Origin: CAWVWD01 sp965662365
Lineage (GTDB): Bacteria > Bacteroidota > Bacteroidia > Chitinophagales > Saprospiraceae
Assembly (NCBI GenBank): GCA_965662365.1
Contig: CBFIHR010000080.1
Span: forward strand, 1 to 19,962
Direction: 5' to 3'
DNA: 19,962 bases
The notes under the pieces were generated by a model. That model had not been told where the DNA came from and made no database searches. It saw nothing but the letters and a program-made list of their open reading frames with translations. Shown in pieces: positions 1-7,441 of this stretch (within the stretch, counting starts at the first letter, position 1; every line of letters starts with the position of its first letter). The translations under genes were made by a program, and so were the position numbers.

Positions 1-21
1 ATATTATCAACCTTTTCTTAA

Positions 22-58
22 ATTAAAAAATCCCTTAGGAAATTTTCCTAAAGGATTT
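22..58 (-). terminator. Intrinsic terminator after tRNA-Val
   Basis: On the minus strand, just after the 3' end of the tRNA, a 15-bp stem with one G-T wobble (arms 28-42 and 44-58, very short loop) is followed by a run of T (A-run at 25-30 on the plus strand). Stem plus U-tract is the standard shape of a Rho-independent terminator, and its place directly downstream of a tRNA gene fits. There is no plus-strand gene near it to claim. Confidence 0.85.
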
Positions 59-63
59 CTTTG

Positions 64-138
64 TGGGCGATATAGGATTCGAACCTATGACCCCTTGGGT
101 GTAAACCAAGTGCTCTGAACCAACTGAGCTAATCGCCC
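64..138 (-). tRNA. tRNA-Val, anticodon TAC
   Basis: On the minus strand the gene starts GGGCGAT (138-132) and ends ATCGCCC followed by discriminator A at 64, giving a perfect 7-bp acceptor stem. The D-arm (TAGCTCAGTTGG), the anticodon stem CTTGG/CCAAG with loop TTTACAC, and the T-arm with the TTCGAAT loop are all present. The anticodon is TAC, so the tRNA reads GUA and related valine codons. The CCA end is not encoded (ACAA follows), so it must be added after transcription. A promoter lies at 211-241 and a terminator at 22-58, so it looks like a single-gene transcript. Confidence 0.96.
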
Positions 139-210
139 TTTTTACTAACTTTTTGCAGGAGAATTGTTTCGAAATCTTTATTAATAACATCCCCTTTTCG
201 TTAGCGATTG

Positions 211-241
211 CAAATATACGATGGTTTTTTAGATTTCAAAA
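211..241 (-). promoter_or_regulatory. Bacteroidota-type promoter for tRNA-Val
   Basis: Read on the minus strand, TTTTG (241-237) is followed after 18 nt by TATATTTG (218-211). This matches the known Bacteroidota sigma-A consensus TTG-(about 19)-TAnnTTTG. It lies about 70 bp upstream of the tRNA and points towards it. The rest of the 139-339 gap shows nothing else I can name. Confidence 0.7.
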
Positions 242-339
242 CAATTTTAAAATAAATTTTATCTTTTTTACAGCAATTATTCAATAAGCATTGAAAATCA
301 ACATTTTAGAGTACATAAAATATTATTATTTTTTTAACC

Positions 340-1560
340 CTAAAAATTAGAAGTCAATAATAAATCCAAATCGGTGTATTTAAGGTGAAATCGTTGTGAC
401 AAATGATAATTCGTTAAGCTGCCTTTATAAATATAGACACCGTGACGAAAACCTTTATTTTGATAAATCATGCGTTCGATACTTCCTGCCCCTTCTGCTT
501 GTAATAATATTGGTGTCAGTATATTACTAACCGCTAAAGAGGCCGTTCGAGCGACCCGAGAAGCGATATTCGGTACACAATAATGAACAACGTCATAAAT
601 TTTGAAGGTCGGATTATCGTGTGTTGTGACTCTTGAAGTCGCAAAACAGCCACCTTGATCAATACTAACATCAATAATCACCGAACCTCGCTTCATCTTC
701 TCGACCATGTCTTCACTCACGATGACCGGCGTACGACCTTCGGGCGAGTGCATTGCACCGATGACAACATCAGCAGTGTATAGTTCTTGTTCTAAAAAAA
801 GCGGATTGATGGCTGACGTATAAACCGGTTGACTAACGTTTTGCTGCAACCGTTTGAGTTTATATATATTATTATCAAAAATACGAACTTCTGCTCCTAA
901 ACCCAGTGCCGTTCGAGTAGCATGTTCTGCGACTACTCCTGCTCCTAAAATCACAACTTTTGCGGGCGGTACACCAGGGATTCCACCTAACAAAACACCT
1001 GGTCCATTTGCATTTTTACTCAATAATTCTGCAGCGGTCAACATCGCTGTGATACCTGCCATTTCACTCAATGTACGGACAATCGGAAAGGTATCCGCCT
1101 GGTCTTTAATATATTCCCAAGCCAAGGCAATCACCCGCTTTTGGCGTAATTTAGCAATGTAGGCTTCCGTCAAGGTCGGTAAATGAATCGGTGAAATAAT
1201 CACTTGATTTAATGTCAACATTTCGACCTCTTCCATCGTTAATGGCGCAACTTTCAGAATCACACTGGCTTCAAACACATGCTTTTTATCATAAGCGATT
1301 TCGGCACCAGCTTCGGACAGTTGATGGTCAGAAAAGTTAGCCTTTTTTCCTGCCATTGTTTCTACGACGACCCGATGCCCTTGTCCAGTCAACGTCGCAA
1401 TTGAAGAAGGCGTTAAAGCGATTCGGTTTTCTTGAAAAGACGTTTCTTTCGGTATGCCGATAAATAATTTATTCGGTTTTCTGCGTACTGCAAGTCGTTC
1501 TTCTTGTGTTGCAAACTGTCCTTCCGTAAATATTTTCGGTATTTTTATTTGTCTTTCCAT
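340..1560 (-). CDS. ald: Alanine dehydrogenase family protein
   Basis: NAD-dependent oxidative deamination of L-alanine to pyruvate and ammonium (Ald; same superfamily as the alpha subunit of transhydrogenase). Numbering from M1 at 1560, the N-terminal domain carries IGIPKE (about 34-39) and ENRIALTP, a SPIHLP segment at about 123-128 that may hold the catalytic His, and LSEMAG (about 164-169). The Rossmann domain has ILGAGVVAEHA with the GxGxxA glycines at about 206-211, and VSIDQGG (Asp about 301) matches the conserved catalytic Asp region. Length is 406 residues, with about 30 extra residues before the core. I reject an earlier ATG at 1602 because its 14 codons lie in the heptad repeat at 1562-1596. 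A promoter fits at 1635-1664. The gene lies beside tsaE, a pairing seen in other Bacteroidota. Exact substrate is inferred from family only. Confidence 0.88.
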   Translation of the reverse strand: MERQIKIPKIFTEGQFATQEERLAVRRKPNKLFIGIPKETSFQENRIALTPSSIATLTGQGHRVVVETMAGKKANFSDHQLSEAGAEIAYDKKHVFEASVILKVAPLTMEEVEMLTLNQVIISPIHLPTLTEAYIAKLRQKRVIALAWEYIKDQADTFPIVRTLSEMAGITAMLTAAELLSKNANGPGVLLGGIPGVPPAKVVILGAGVVAEHATRTALGLGAEVRIFDNNIYKLKRLQQNVSQPVYTSAINPLFLEQELYTADVVIGAMHSPEGRTPVIVSEDMVEKMKRGSVIIDVSIDQGGCFATSRVTTHDNPTFKIYDVVHYCVPNIASRVARTASLAVSNILTPILLQAEGAGSIERMIYQNKGFRHGVYIYKGSLTNYHLSQRFHLKYTDLDLLLTSNF

Positions 1561-1561
1561 T

Positions 1562-1596
1562 TTAGTGACTGGTGATTGATGATTGGTGATTGGTTT
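1562..1596. repeat. Heptad array (5 units) in the ald leader
   Basis: Five consecutive 7-bp units on the plus strand: TTAGTGA, CTGGTGA, TTGATGA, TTGGTGA, TTGGTTT. It ends two bases from the ald start codon and lies inside the expected 5' untranslated region, downstream of the promoter at 1635-1664. It belongs to the TTAGTnn flavour also found at 4859, 6891 and 10437. Confidence 0.7.
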
Positions 1597-1634
1597 TGAC
1601 AATCTCCAAAAAACTATTCCCTAATTTCCTGATG

Positions 1635-1664
1635 CAAATATAACTGGTTTATTTTGGGTTGCAA
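1635..1664 (-). promoter_or_regulatory. Bacteroidota-type promoter for ald
   Basis: On the minus strand a TTG (1664-1662) is followed after 19 nt by TATATTTG (1642-1635), a full match to TTG-N19-TAnnTTTG. Transcription would begin near 1628, giving ald a leader of about 70 nt that contains the heptad array. A second bare -7 box lies at 1775-1782 but has no TTG at the right distance. Confidence 0.7.
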
Positions 1665-1806
1665 TAAACAAATACCAATTGGTAAGGATAAGAATAATAG
1701 AAATCGTTGCTTCGACTATTAAATCTTCAAGATTTCGAAATACGTAATCTGCTATAATTGAAGCCAAATATAAGGTTTGGAATATAAAGCCTTTTTCATT
1801 ATGACT

Positions 1807-2232
1807 TTAAATATCATATACCATGGTTACCAAACGACTGCCGTCATTTTGTGTTTCAAAATAGATTGTGACAACATCTTCAGGTAAAATATTTTCAATC
1901 AATTTTGCCCATTCGATAAAACAAAAATTCGTGTCATACAAATAATCTTCAATACCAATATCCAAGGCTTCCTCTAAGCTTTTCAGGCGATATAAATCAA
2001 TATGATAAATTAAACCTGCCGAATATTCATACTCATTGATAATGGAAAAAGTAGGAGAATTAGCAACTTCACTGGTTTTCATTCTTTCACAAAAAGCCTT
2101 TACAAAGGTCGTTTTTCCAGCTCCGATTTCGCCGTGTAGCATGATTTTTTTTCTGCCATTAGCGAAAGTCAAGAAGGTATCAACAAACTGTGGCAAATCT
2201 GTTTCAGATGGTATAACAATCTTTTTTTTCAC
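1807..2232 (-). CDS. tsaE: tRNA t6A biosynthesis ATPase TsaE
   Basis: TsaE (YjeE family) is the ATPase that supports the TsaB-TsaD complex in making N6-threonylcarbamoyladenosine at position 37 of ANN-decoding tRNAs. The 141-residue protein has the normal family length. Visible motifs are the Walker A GEIGAGKTT (34-42), SPTFSIINEY (59-68), HIDLYRL (77-83) and FIEWAK (105-110), all typical of TsaE. The start is GTG at 2232; no ATG is available upstream in frame before the AT-rich leader. It is followed by a 246-bp gap to the ald start, so the two genes are probably separate transcripts. The gap holds a short perfect inverted repeat (1721-1735) that is not convincing as a terminator. Confidence 0.93.
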   Translation of the reverse strand: MKKKIVIPSETDLPQFVDTFLTFANGRKKIMLHGEIGAGKTTFVKAFCERMKTSEVANSPTFSIINEYEYSAGLIYHIDLYRLKSLEEALDIGIEDYLYDTNFCFIEWAKLIENILPEDVVTIYFETQNDGSRLVTMVYDI

Positions 2233-2289
2233 ACTTTGAAATTAAGAATTTAACTTAATTTATTTTATTAAAAACTGATAATCAAACAA

Positions 2290-2446
2290 TTATAAAATAA
2301 GAACAGGGAATGCGATATTTCAGCAGTTCCCTGTATAACCCCAAAAAACAAAATGAAAATAAGACATTCTGTCCTTAATTATGGACTCTATAAGTCCTTA
2401 GCCAATATTTTTTATCCTTTATAGGATAGATTTTTTCAAAAGATGA
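2290..2446 (-). ncRNA. Possible structured small RNA or long tsaE leader
   Basis: A -7 box (TATATTTG, 2460-2453) would start minus-strand transcription near 2446. The next 150 nt hold no reading frame but several hairpins: TATCCT/AGGATA (2413-2428), GGACT/AGTCC (2383-2397), AAGACA/TGTCCTT (about 2361-2376), and a strong final one with 11 paired bases and one bulge, ACAGGGAATGC/GCAGTTCCCTGT (2303-2334). A U-rich stretch follows on the transcribed strand. This could be a small RNA with its own terminator, or the leader of tsaE. I do not recognise a family; 6S-like RNA is only a guess. Confidence 0.3.
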
Positions 2447-2452
2447 ACTTCG

Positions 2453-2460
2453 CAAATATA
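2453..2460 (-). promoter_or_regulatory. Orphan -7 box TATATTTG
   Basis: A perfect TAnnTTTG box on the minus strand in a gene-free gap. The upstream TTG at about 19 nt is missing; the nearest (2473-2471) is only 10 nt away, so the promoter is only partly supported. Confidence 0.4.
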
Positions 2461-2769
2461 ACAGAATTTTCAATAAAAAAATTGTATTTTTTATCATCTA
2501 TAAATCATACTTTGCATTCAGTAAATTTTTGAAATCCCTATCTCAACACTTTAATTCCCCAATTTTGTTCTTTTTCTGATACAAATTCAAATAATGAGAT
2601 ATCTCCATTTCGTATTTTAATGACAGACAATAATTAGCTGCTTTTTTGTGACCTTGTTTCTAAAAATTGGACATTTTTAAAAGATGATTTTAAGAAAGGT
2701 TTTGATTTTGAATCGCCTGAATATCTTCATATCTAACTCGTAAAATTGTAGTATTTTATCAATAGATTT
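2461..2769. other. Gene-free gap with a possible ORF remnant
   Basis: AT-rich stretch between batB and the candidate RNA. On the minus strand, 2634 to 2538 reads as 31 protein-like residues without a start (including RNGDISLFEFVSEKEQNWG), ending at TAG. The same frame upstream continues for about 25 more residues after one in-frame TAA. This may be the decayed end of a gene, or chance. I see no terminator for batB here that I would defend. Confidence 0.25.
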
Positions 2770-3795
2770 TTAACTAAAAAAATCTTTATGCTTCAAATAC
2801 CTCGATTTACGATAAGAAATTAAAAACTCGACCACTAAAAAAACGATTGCTAAAAAGACAAACCATTGAAAATAGGTTTCAAACTCATTGAAAACCCGTT
2901 GTTCAATTTCTCGTTTTTCGATTTTCTGAATTTTCTCATCCAAGGATTTAAGGATTTTTTCATCCGATTGTAATTTGAAATATGCCCCTCGTGCCGTTCG
3001 AGCGACATCTTTAAGCATGCCCTCGTTGAGGCGAGTTTGAACGACTTCGCCCGCTGCATTTTTCTTATAACTGGTTTTCCCGTATTCGGTCATCAGAATC
3101 GGTGACGATTTTTTAGAACCAATACCAATTGTAAAAATTAGCATTCCATTTTTTCCTGCCGCTTCCGCAATATTGATGGCTTCTCCTTCATGATTTTCAC
3201 CGTCAGAAATGATGATTAGTGCTTTGTGTTGTTTATTGTCCGTATCGAATGATTCCTCTGCCAGCTGAATCGCTGAACCAATTGCTGTACCTTGTGTCGT
3301 AACCATATCAGGACTTGCACTTTTGATTAAAGTTTGAGCTGTCGAGTAGTCGGTCGTCAATGGCATTTGTACGTAAGCGTCACCAGCAAAAAGTATAATT
3401 CCGACTCTATCCGTTCTAAATTTATTAATCAATTTAAAACAAAATTGCTTTGCTCGTTCCAGTCGATTCGGTGAAATATCCTTCGCCAACATTGAATTAG
3501 ACACATCTAAGGCTATGAAAACGTCAATGCTTTTTTGTTGCACTTTCTCTTTTTTCGTTCCCATCTGCGGATTTGCGTAAGCAAAACCTAACAATAACAA
3601 AACGAACATCAACAAACCAAATTTTAGAAAATTCTTAAGTCGAGAACGCTCAGGCATCAATTGTTTCATCAAATCAAAATCGCCAAACTCCTCAATCGCT
3701 CGTCGTTGCCAACGTCGATGCAGAAAGAAAATCACTACAAAAATCGGAATCAGTAGCAATGCAAAAAGATGATATGTGTATTCTAATTGTAGCAA
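2770..3795 (-). CDS. batB: BatB-like VWA membrane protein
   Basis: Inner-membrane protein of the Bat system with a von Willebrand A domain. The 341 residues hold two N-terminal membrane segments (about 9-25 and 57-73), the VWA domain (about 90-280) and a final membrane segment (about 311-330). The metal site (MIDAS) is complete: DVSNS (D97, S99, S101), T170 in QGTAIG and D198 in ISDGEN. Bat proteins are tied to aerotolerance and envelope stress in Bacteroides and Leptospira; the molecular role is unsettled. The start is TTG at 3795, as no ATG precedes the first membrane segment. It follows batA with a 66-bp gap filled by a hairpin repeat. It is the last gene of the operon: the TPR gene batC and the batD/batE genes that often follow are missing. 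Confidence 0.85.
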   Translation of the reverse strand: MLQLEYTYHLFALLLIPIFVVIFFLHRRWQRRAIEEFGDFDLMKQLMPERSRLKNFLKFGLLMFVLLLLGFAYANPQMGTKKEKVQQKSIDVFIALDVSNSMLAKDISPNRLERAKQFCFKLINKFRTDRVGIILFAGDAYVQMPLTTDYSTAQTLIKSASPDMVTTQGTAIGSAIQLAEESFDTDNKQHKALIIISDGENHEGEAINIAEAAGKNGMLIFTIGIGSKKSSPILMTEYGKTSYKKNAAGEVVQTRLNEGMLKDVARTARGAYFKLQSDEKILKSLDEKIQKIEKREIEQRVFNEFETYFQWFVFLAIVFLVVEFLISYRKSRYLKHKDFFS

Positions 3796-3808
3796 GTTTA
3801 TTTGTTTG

Positions 3809-3858
3809 AACCCGCTCTCTGACCCTCTCCCTTAAAAGGGAAGGGTTAGAGATGGGTT
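3809..3858. repeat. Palindromic intergenic repeat between batA and batB
   Basis: Long imperfect hairpin: outer AACCC/GGGTT (3809-3813, 3854-3858), then CTCT/AGAG, ACCCT/AGGGT and inner TCCCTT/AAGGGA. It fills nearly the whole space between the batA stop and the batB start. There is no U-run after it on the coding strand, so it looks more like a REP-type repeat or an mRNA stability element than a terminator. Similar CCCTCTCCC-type palindromes occur between genes in other bacteria; copy number here is unknown. Confidence 0.65.
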
Positions 3859-3861
3859 TAA

Positions 3862-4854
3862 TCACGGAATGGTTCGTAAAACCGTATATTTTAATAATAT
3901 TTCTAATGATAAAAAGATAATTCCAAAGAGGACAAAAATAAAAAATTCGTCACTTTGTCGTTTGACGATTGCGACTTCCATTTTTGTTTTTTCCAATTGA
4001 TCAATTTCTGTATAGACTTTTTTCAAACTGTTCGCATCAGTAGCTCGGTAGTATTTTCCACCTGTTTTATCCGCAATTTCTTGCATCAAAGTTTCATCAA
4101 TTCTGACCGAACGATAACCAAAAACATACGAGCCATCGCTGCGTCGTCCTGTCGGAGTCATTGCTTCTGCCATTGAGCCTACGCCAATTGTATAGACTTT
4201 AATTTTGTAGGCTTTTGCCATTTCGACTGCCGTCAACGGCTGAATATAACCAGCATTATTTTCGCCATCGGTTAATAAAATAATAACTTTCGACTTCGCT
4301 TCGCTTTCGGCTAATGCTTTGACGGAGTTTGCTAAACCCATTCCGATAGCAGTTCCGTCTCTTAGTTTTCCACATTCTAATTCTGCGAGAAATCTTTTGA
4401 CGACTTTATGGTCAGTTGTGAGCGGACATTTTGTGAAACTTTCGGCTGCAAAAGCTGTGATACCGATTCGGTCATATACTCGACCATCAACGAAATCAGC
4501 GGCTAATTTTTGACTGGCTTGTAATCTATCCGGCTCGAAATCTTTGGATAACATCGAGCTCGACAAGTCCATCGAAATGATAATGTCAATACCTTCCGCA
4601 TCAATTTCCTCCTCTTTATAAATCATCTGCGGACGAGCCAAGGCAATGACCAACGACACGAAAGCCAAAACTCGAAAAGTCGTCGGCAGCCATTGATTTA
4701 ACCTTGCTCGAATAGACGGTTTCCCCTCAAAGCCTGCCAAGGTTGAAAATCGCATTTCCGCAAATTGTTCTCGTTTGCGGAGCCAAATCCAAACTACAGG
4801 AATGAGCAATAGTAATAAAAAAGCCGCTTTATTTACAAAGTATATACTTGACAA
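3862..4854 (-). CDS. batA: BatA-like VWA membrane protein
   Basis: Bat-system membrane protein of 330 residues. An N-terminal membrane anchor (about 9-25) leads into a cytoplasmic stretch, a second membrane segment (about 58-73) and the VWA domain (about 88-285). The MIDAS residues D96, S98, S100 (MDLSSSM), T168 (DGTAIG) and D196 (LTDGEN) are all present, so metal-dependent ligand binding should be possible. A last membrane helix lies at about 306-325. The start is TTG at 4854; no ATG is available before the first membrane segment, and the frame upstream runs into the heptad repeat at 4859-4886 and a stop. It is 18 bp after the upstream gene, so the two are probably co-transcribed. BatA and BatB are paralogues and are expected to work together with MoxR and the DUF58 protein. 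Confidence 0.86.
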   Translation of the reverse strand: MSSIYFVNKAAFLLLLLIPVVWIWLRKREQFAEMRFSTLAGFEGKPSIRARLNQWLPTTFRVLAFVSLVIALARPQMIYKEEEIDAEGIDIIISMDLSSSMLSKDFEPDRLQASQKLAADFVDGRVYDRIGITAFAAESFTKCPLTTDHKVVKRFLAELECGKLRDGTAIGMGLANSVKALAESEAKSKVIILLTDGENNAGYIQPLTAVEMAKAYKIKVYTIGVGSMAEAMTPTGRRSDGSYVFGYRSVRIDETLMQEIADKTGGKYYRATDANSLKKVYTEIDQLEKTKMEVAIVKRQSDEFFIFVLFGIIFLSLEILLKYTVLRTIP

Positions 4855-4858
4855 GTTT

Positions 4859-4886
4859 TTAGTAATTAGTAGTTAGTGATTAGTTG
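4859..4886. repeat. Heptad array (4 units) joining two bat genes
   Basis: Four perfect-length units on the plus strand: TTAGTAA, TTAGTAG, TTAGTGA, TTAGTTG. The third unit supplies the TAA stop (4875-4873) of the upstream gene and the last two units encode its final residues. The array ends 4 bp before the TTG start of batA. Confidence 0.8.
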
Positions 4887-5895
4887 ACTCATCTTCCTCA
4901 ATTTCTTTTTTCTCCAACTGCGTTTCTTGCACAAATTCCAAACTTAACTTCATCACGTCACGATGTTCCTCTTCGCTCGGTTCTACTTTGGCGAACTTTA
5001 CTAAATCTGCGATTTGCAAGATATTTTTTAAATGACTGACTTGTGCGGAGTCAATGTCAAAACGCTTCAAATCTGCCATAATCTCATCTGTCACCGATTC
5101 TAAGGCATTGATACCAAAACGCTTTTCTAAATATTCTCGTAAAATGTGAGATATTTCAGAATGATACGTTTTAAAATTACCCTTTTGCCAAAGTTGCTTA
5201 TCGTCCAATTTTTTCAATTCAGAAAACGCAACGAGGTGAGCTGGAACTTCTGGTTCTAAAGCGACAACTTCCTCTTCGATGTCGATATTTTTCTTTCGTT
5301 TTGAATACCACCAAACTAAAACAATCAATAAAACAATGCCTAAAACCGTCAAGATTATTGGTAAAATATCTTCTTTAAAAGACATTGGTTCTTGAAAAAT
5401 ATCTTTTATCGGAGCAAAATCTTGTGTCGTATCAATCACAGGTGACACAACCGTTAGCCGCATTGCTTTTGAGAAAATTGTGTCCCAGTTTCCATTTTCT
5501 TCCTTTACAGGAATTGGAATCGAAGGAATTTCATAAACACCTGAATCAAAAGAAGTTATCATCATTTCTTTAGAAGTCAAAATCTCCTTTTCAGAAATTT
5601 TAGCGGTCGAATCTCGCTCACTTAACACTTCAATTTTTCCACCTAATTTCACACTTTTAGGCATCAACACTTGCGTTTTATTCGAGTGTTTGACCTGCAA
5701 TTCCATCTTCATTTGCTCGCCAATCATCATATTCGTCGAATCTATTTTGGTATCAACGGAAGGTTGAGCCAAAGCGATTTGACTGATTAGCATAGATAAC
5801 AATGTAAGTAAAGGACATAAGTGAGATTTACTAAACTTTGAAAGTTTAATAAACCTTATATTTAAGTCACTCAACATAATGAATTTATCCTTCAT
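4873..5895 (-). CDS. BatD/DUF4381-like single-pass membrane protein
   Basis: Protein of 340 residues in the slot between the DUF58 gene and batA, where Bacteroidota bat operons usually carry a BatD- or DUF4381-like gene. A signal peptide ends near ALAQ (about 41-44; the true start may be the second Met, residue 7). A predicted periplasmic beta-rich region follows (45-175), then one membrane helix (about 177-197) and a basic KRKK stop-transfer. The cytoplasmic helical part (about 215-325) includes the pattern typical of this group, HSEISHILREYLEKRF. It probably links the periplasm to the cytoplasmic MoxR machinery, but this is inference. Its last four codons lie inside the 4859-4886 heptad array, so the natural C-terminus may have been changed by the repeat. 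Confidence 0.72.
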   Translation of the reverse strand: MKDKFIMLSDLNIRFIKLSKFSKSHLCPLLTLLSMLISQIALAQPSVDTKIDSTNMMIGEQMKMELQVKHSNKTQVLMPKSVKLGGKIEVLSERDSTAKISEKEILTSKEMMITSFDSGVYEIPSIPIPVKEENGNWDTIFSKAMRLTVVSPVIDTTQDFAPIKDIFQEPMSFKEDILPIILTVLGIVLLIVLVWWYSKRKKNIDIEEEVVALEPEVPAHLVAFSELKKLDDKQLWQKGNFKTYHSEISHILREYLEKRFGINALESVTDEIMADLKRFDIDSAQVSHLKNILQIADLVKFAKVEPSEEEHRDVMKLSLEFVQETQLEKKEIEEDESTNH

Positions 5896-5984
5896 TTTTT
5901 ACAAAATATAACTTACATAAATTACGTCAAAAATAGTCTGCCCCCGAAATTTCAGGATTTCGCTATTACTCAACAATCAAGTAA

Positions 5985-6884
5985 TCATTTTTTCCTTTTC
6001 TTAAAAAATCGCAATAAATCCTTGACATAAAACTGGTCATTTTTCTCCAGCTCTTCTTTATTTGGAATCGCAATACTCAACGTATCGGCACCAGATTTCA
6101 TAAACGTATTTTGGAATTTTGCTTGATTTTGAAAAAATGCTTCTTTGTATTGTTTGCGTTCCCTTTTGCTACCAGTATCAATCCAACGAGTTTGACCAGT
6201 TTCGGCATCTTGTGCTAAGATTAAACCGATATTTCGAGGTAGTTTGACTTCTCTCGGATCGTAGATGTGTAAGCCAATCATATCATGGCGTTTTGACGCA
6301 ATTTTTAATCCATCATCATAACCAGAAGTCATAAAATCCGATAAGATAAACGTCACACTTCGCTTCTTTTGAATATTATTAAAAAACTGCAAAGCTGTTG
6401 ATAAATCAGTCGCTTTTCCAGTCGGCTCGAAGTTGACCAATTCTCGAATAATTCGTAAAATATGACTTCGACCTTTTTTCGGAGCAATATATTTTTCGAC
6501 TTTATCAGAAAAGAGAATCAAGCCGACTTTATCATTATTATTATTCGCAGAAAAAGCAATCACGGCTGCAATTTCTGTGATTACTTGATTTTTAAATTGT
6601 CGAACTGTACCGAAAAAGGCCGATTGACTAATATCGACAATCAACATCACGGTCAATTCTCGTTCTTCCTCAAAAACCTTGACGAAGGGCGTATTATAAC
6701 GAGCCGTTACATTCCAGTCAATATTCCGAACATCATCACCGAATTGATAATCTCGCACTTCCGAAAACGACATACCTCGACCTTTAAAGGCAGAATGATA
6801 TTCACCCGAAAATAGGTGTTTACTCAAACCTTTGGTCTTTATCTCAATCTTCCGAACTCGTTTTATTAATTCGCTTGTTTCCAA
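5985..6884 (-). CDS. DUF58 family protein of the bat/MoxR operon
   Basis: Cytoplasmic DUF58 protein of 299 residues, a degenerate VWA-like family nearly always encoded beside MoxR ATPases. The signature is clear: SGEYHSAFKGRG (26-37), YQFGDDVRNIDWNVTAR (46-62), FVKVFEEERE (67-76) and the MIDAS-like VDISQS with D84, S86 and S88. No membrane segment is seen. It probably hands clients or signals between MoxR and the Bat membrane proteins. The start is TTG at 6884, giving METSELIKRVRKIEI, the usual N-terminus of this family. The start lies 6 bp after a heptad array. It is separated from moxR by three genes that do not belong to the usual set. Confidence 0.88.
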   Translation of the reverse strand: METSELIKRVRKIEIKTKGLSKHLFSGEYHSAFKGRGMSFSEVRDYQFGDDVRNIDWNVTARYNTPFVKVFEEERELTVMLIVDISQSAFFGTVRQFKNQVITEIAAVIAFSANNNNDKVGLILFSDKVEKYIAPKKGRSHILRIIRELVNFEPTGKATDLSTALQFFNNIQKKRSVTFILSDFMTSGYDDGLKIASKRHDMIGLHIYDPREVKLPRNIGLILAQDAETGQTRWIDTGSKRERKQYKEAFFQNQAKFQNTFMKSGADTLSIAIPNKEELEKNDQFYVKDLLRFFKKRKK

Positions 6885-6890
6885 AATATT

Positions 6891-6911
6891 TTAGTAATTA
6901 GCCATTAGTCA
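6891..6911. repeat. Heptad array (3 units) before the DUF58 gene
   Basis: Three units on the plus strand: TTAGTAA, TTAGCCA, TTAGTCA. The last unit supplies the TGA stop (6911-6909) of the upstream gene, and a TTG start of the next gene follows 6 bp away. The arrangement copies the one at 4859-4886. Confidence 0.65.
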
Positions 6912-7436
6912 GAAAGGTAGTTTTAAATCTCGTGCTGTCCATTGAGTTTCCTCTTCTATTTTTTGAATAAACGTTTTCAAACCAACTAAATGTTGATGAA
7001 CCTTTACGATTTTATTCGAACCAGTTATTTTTATATTACCTGCAATTGGACGAAATTTTATTGCTGTAATTTCTTCCCAATAAATTTCTGCTACCTGTTT
7101 TTTCCAGTTGTAAACAGTGATTTTATCATCATCAAAGATTATTTTATGATTACGATACCATAATACACAAGCTAAACCTGTTCCACCAAAAAGAAGAAAT
7201 ATAAAAATGAGTGCAATGTAAAATGCGGTTTCATTTATATAAATTGCAGCAACAATAAACCCTAAAAAAATAACGAGAGCGCTATATCCAACGATTTGAT
7301 AAAATTTATTCATTCGTAGTTCTGTAACTCCATTTGTCGTTTCGATGGCTTTATTAGCTCCTTTATTAACGAAATACATCATCGTAGTAATAACAGCTCC
7401 TATTACGGTATATAAAATTACATTTTCCCAATCCAT
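6909..7436 (-). CDS. Small membrane protein with PH-like tail
   Basis: Protein of 175 residues, family not firmly recognised. Hydrophobic segments lie at about 6-22, 51-70 and 72-92. After these, a basic linker (WYRNHK) leads into a beta-rich C-terminal part (about 98-165) with the spacing of a bacterial PH-like domain, including KITVYNWKKQVAEIYWEEI and a run ending GSNKIVKVHQHLVGL. PH-like membrane proteins of this kind are often of unknown function. It starts 5 bp after the stop of the upstream secreted protein gene, which argues for co-transcription and perhaps a shared role. It is unusual inside a bat operon. Confidence 0.65.
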   Translation of the reverse strand: MDWENVILYTVIGAVITTMMYFVNKGANKAIETTNGVTELRMNKFYQIVGYSALVIFLGFIVAAIYINETAFYIALIFIFLLFGGTGLACVLWYRNHKIIFDDDKITVYNWKKQVAEIYWEEITAIKFRPIAGNIKITGSNKIVKVHQHLVGLKTFIQKIEEETQWTARDLKLPF

Positions 7437-7441
7437 AGTTC

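Noticed and set aside
854..1162. Plus-strand reading frame of 102 codons opposite ald
   Set aside because: Shadow of a conserved gene on the other strand; no family resemblance.
1561..1602. N-terminal extension of ald from ATG 1602
   Set aside because: The 14 extra codons are encoded by the heptad array and have no family support; ATG 1560 follows the promoter and the array.
1721..1735. Perfect short inverted repeat after tsaE as a terminator
   Set aside because: A 7-bp A/T-rich stem with a 1-nt loop and no U-run is too weak to call.
2036..2239. Plus-strand reading frame of 67 codons opposite tsaE
   Set aside because: Antisense to the Walker A region of tsaE; composition is that of a shadow frame.
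3809..3858. Rho-independent terminator between batA and batB
   Set aside because: The stem is long but no U-tract follows it on the transcribed strand, and batB needs to be transcribed through it.
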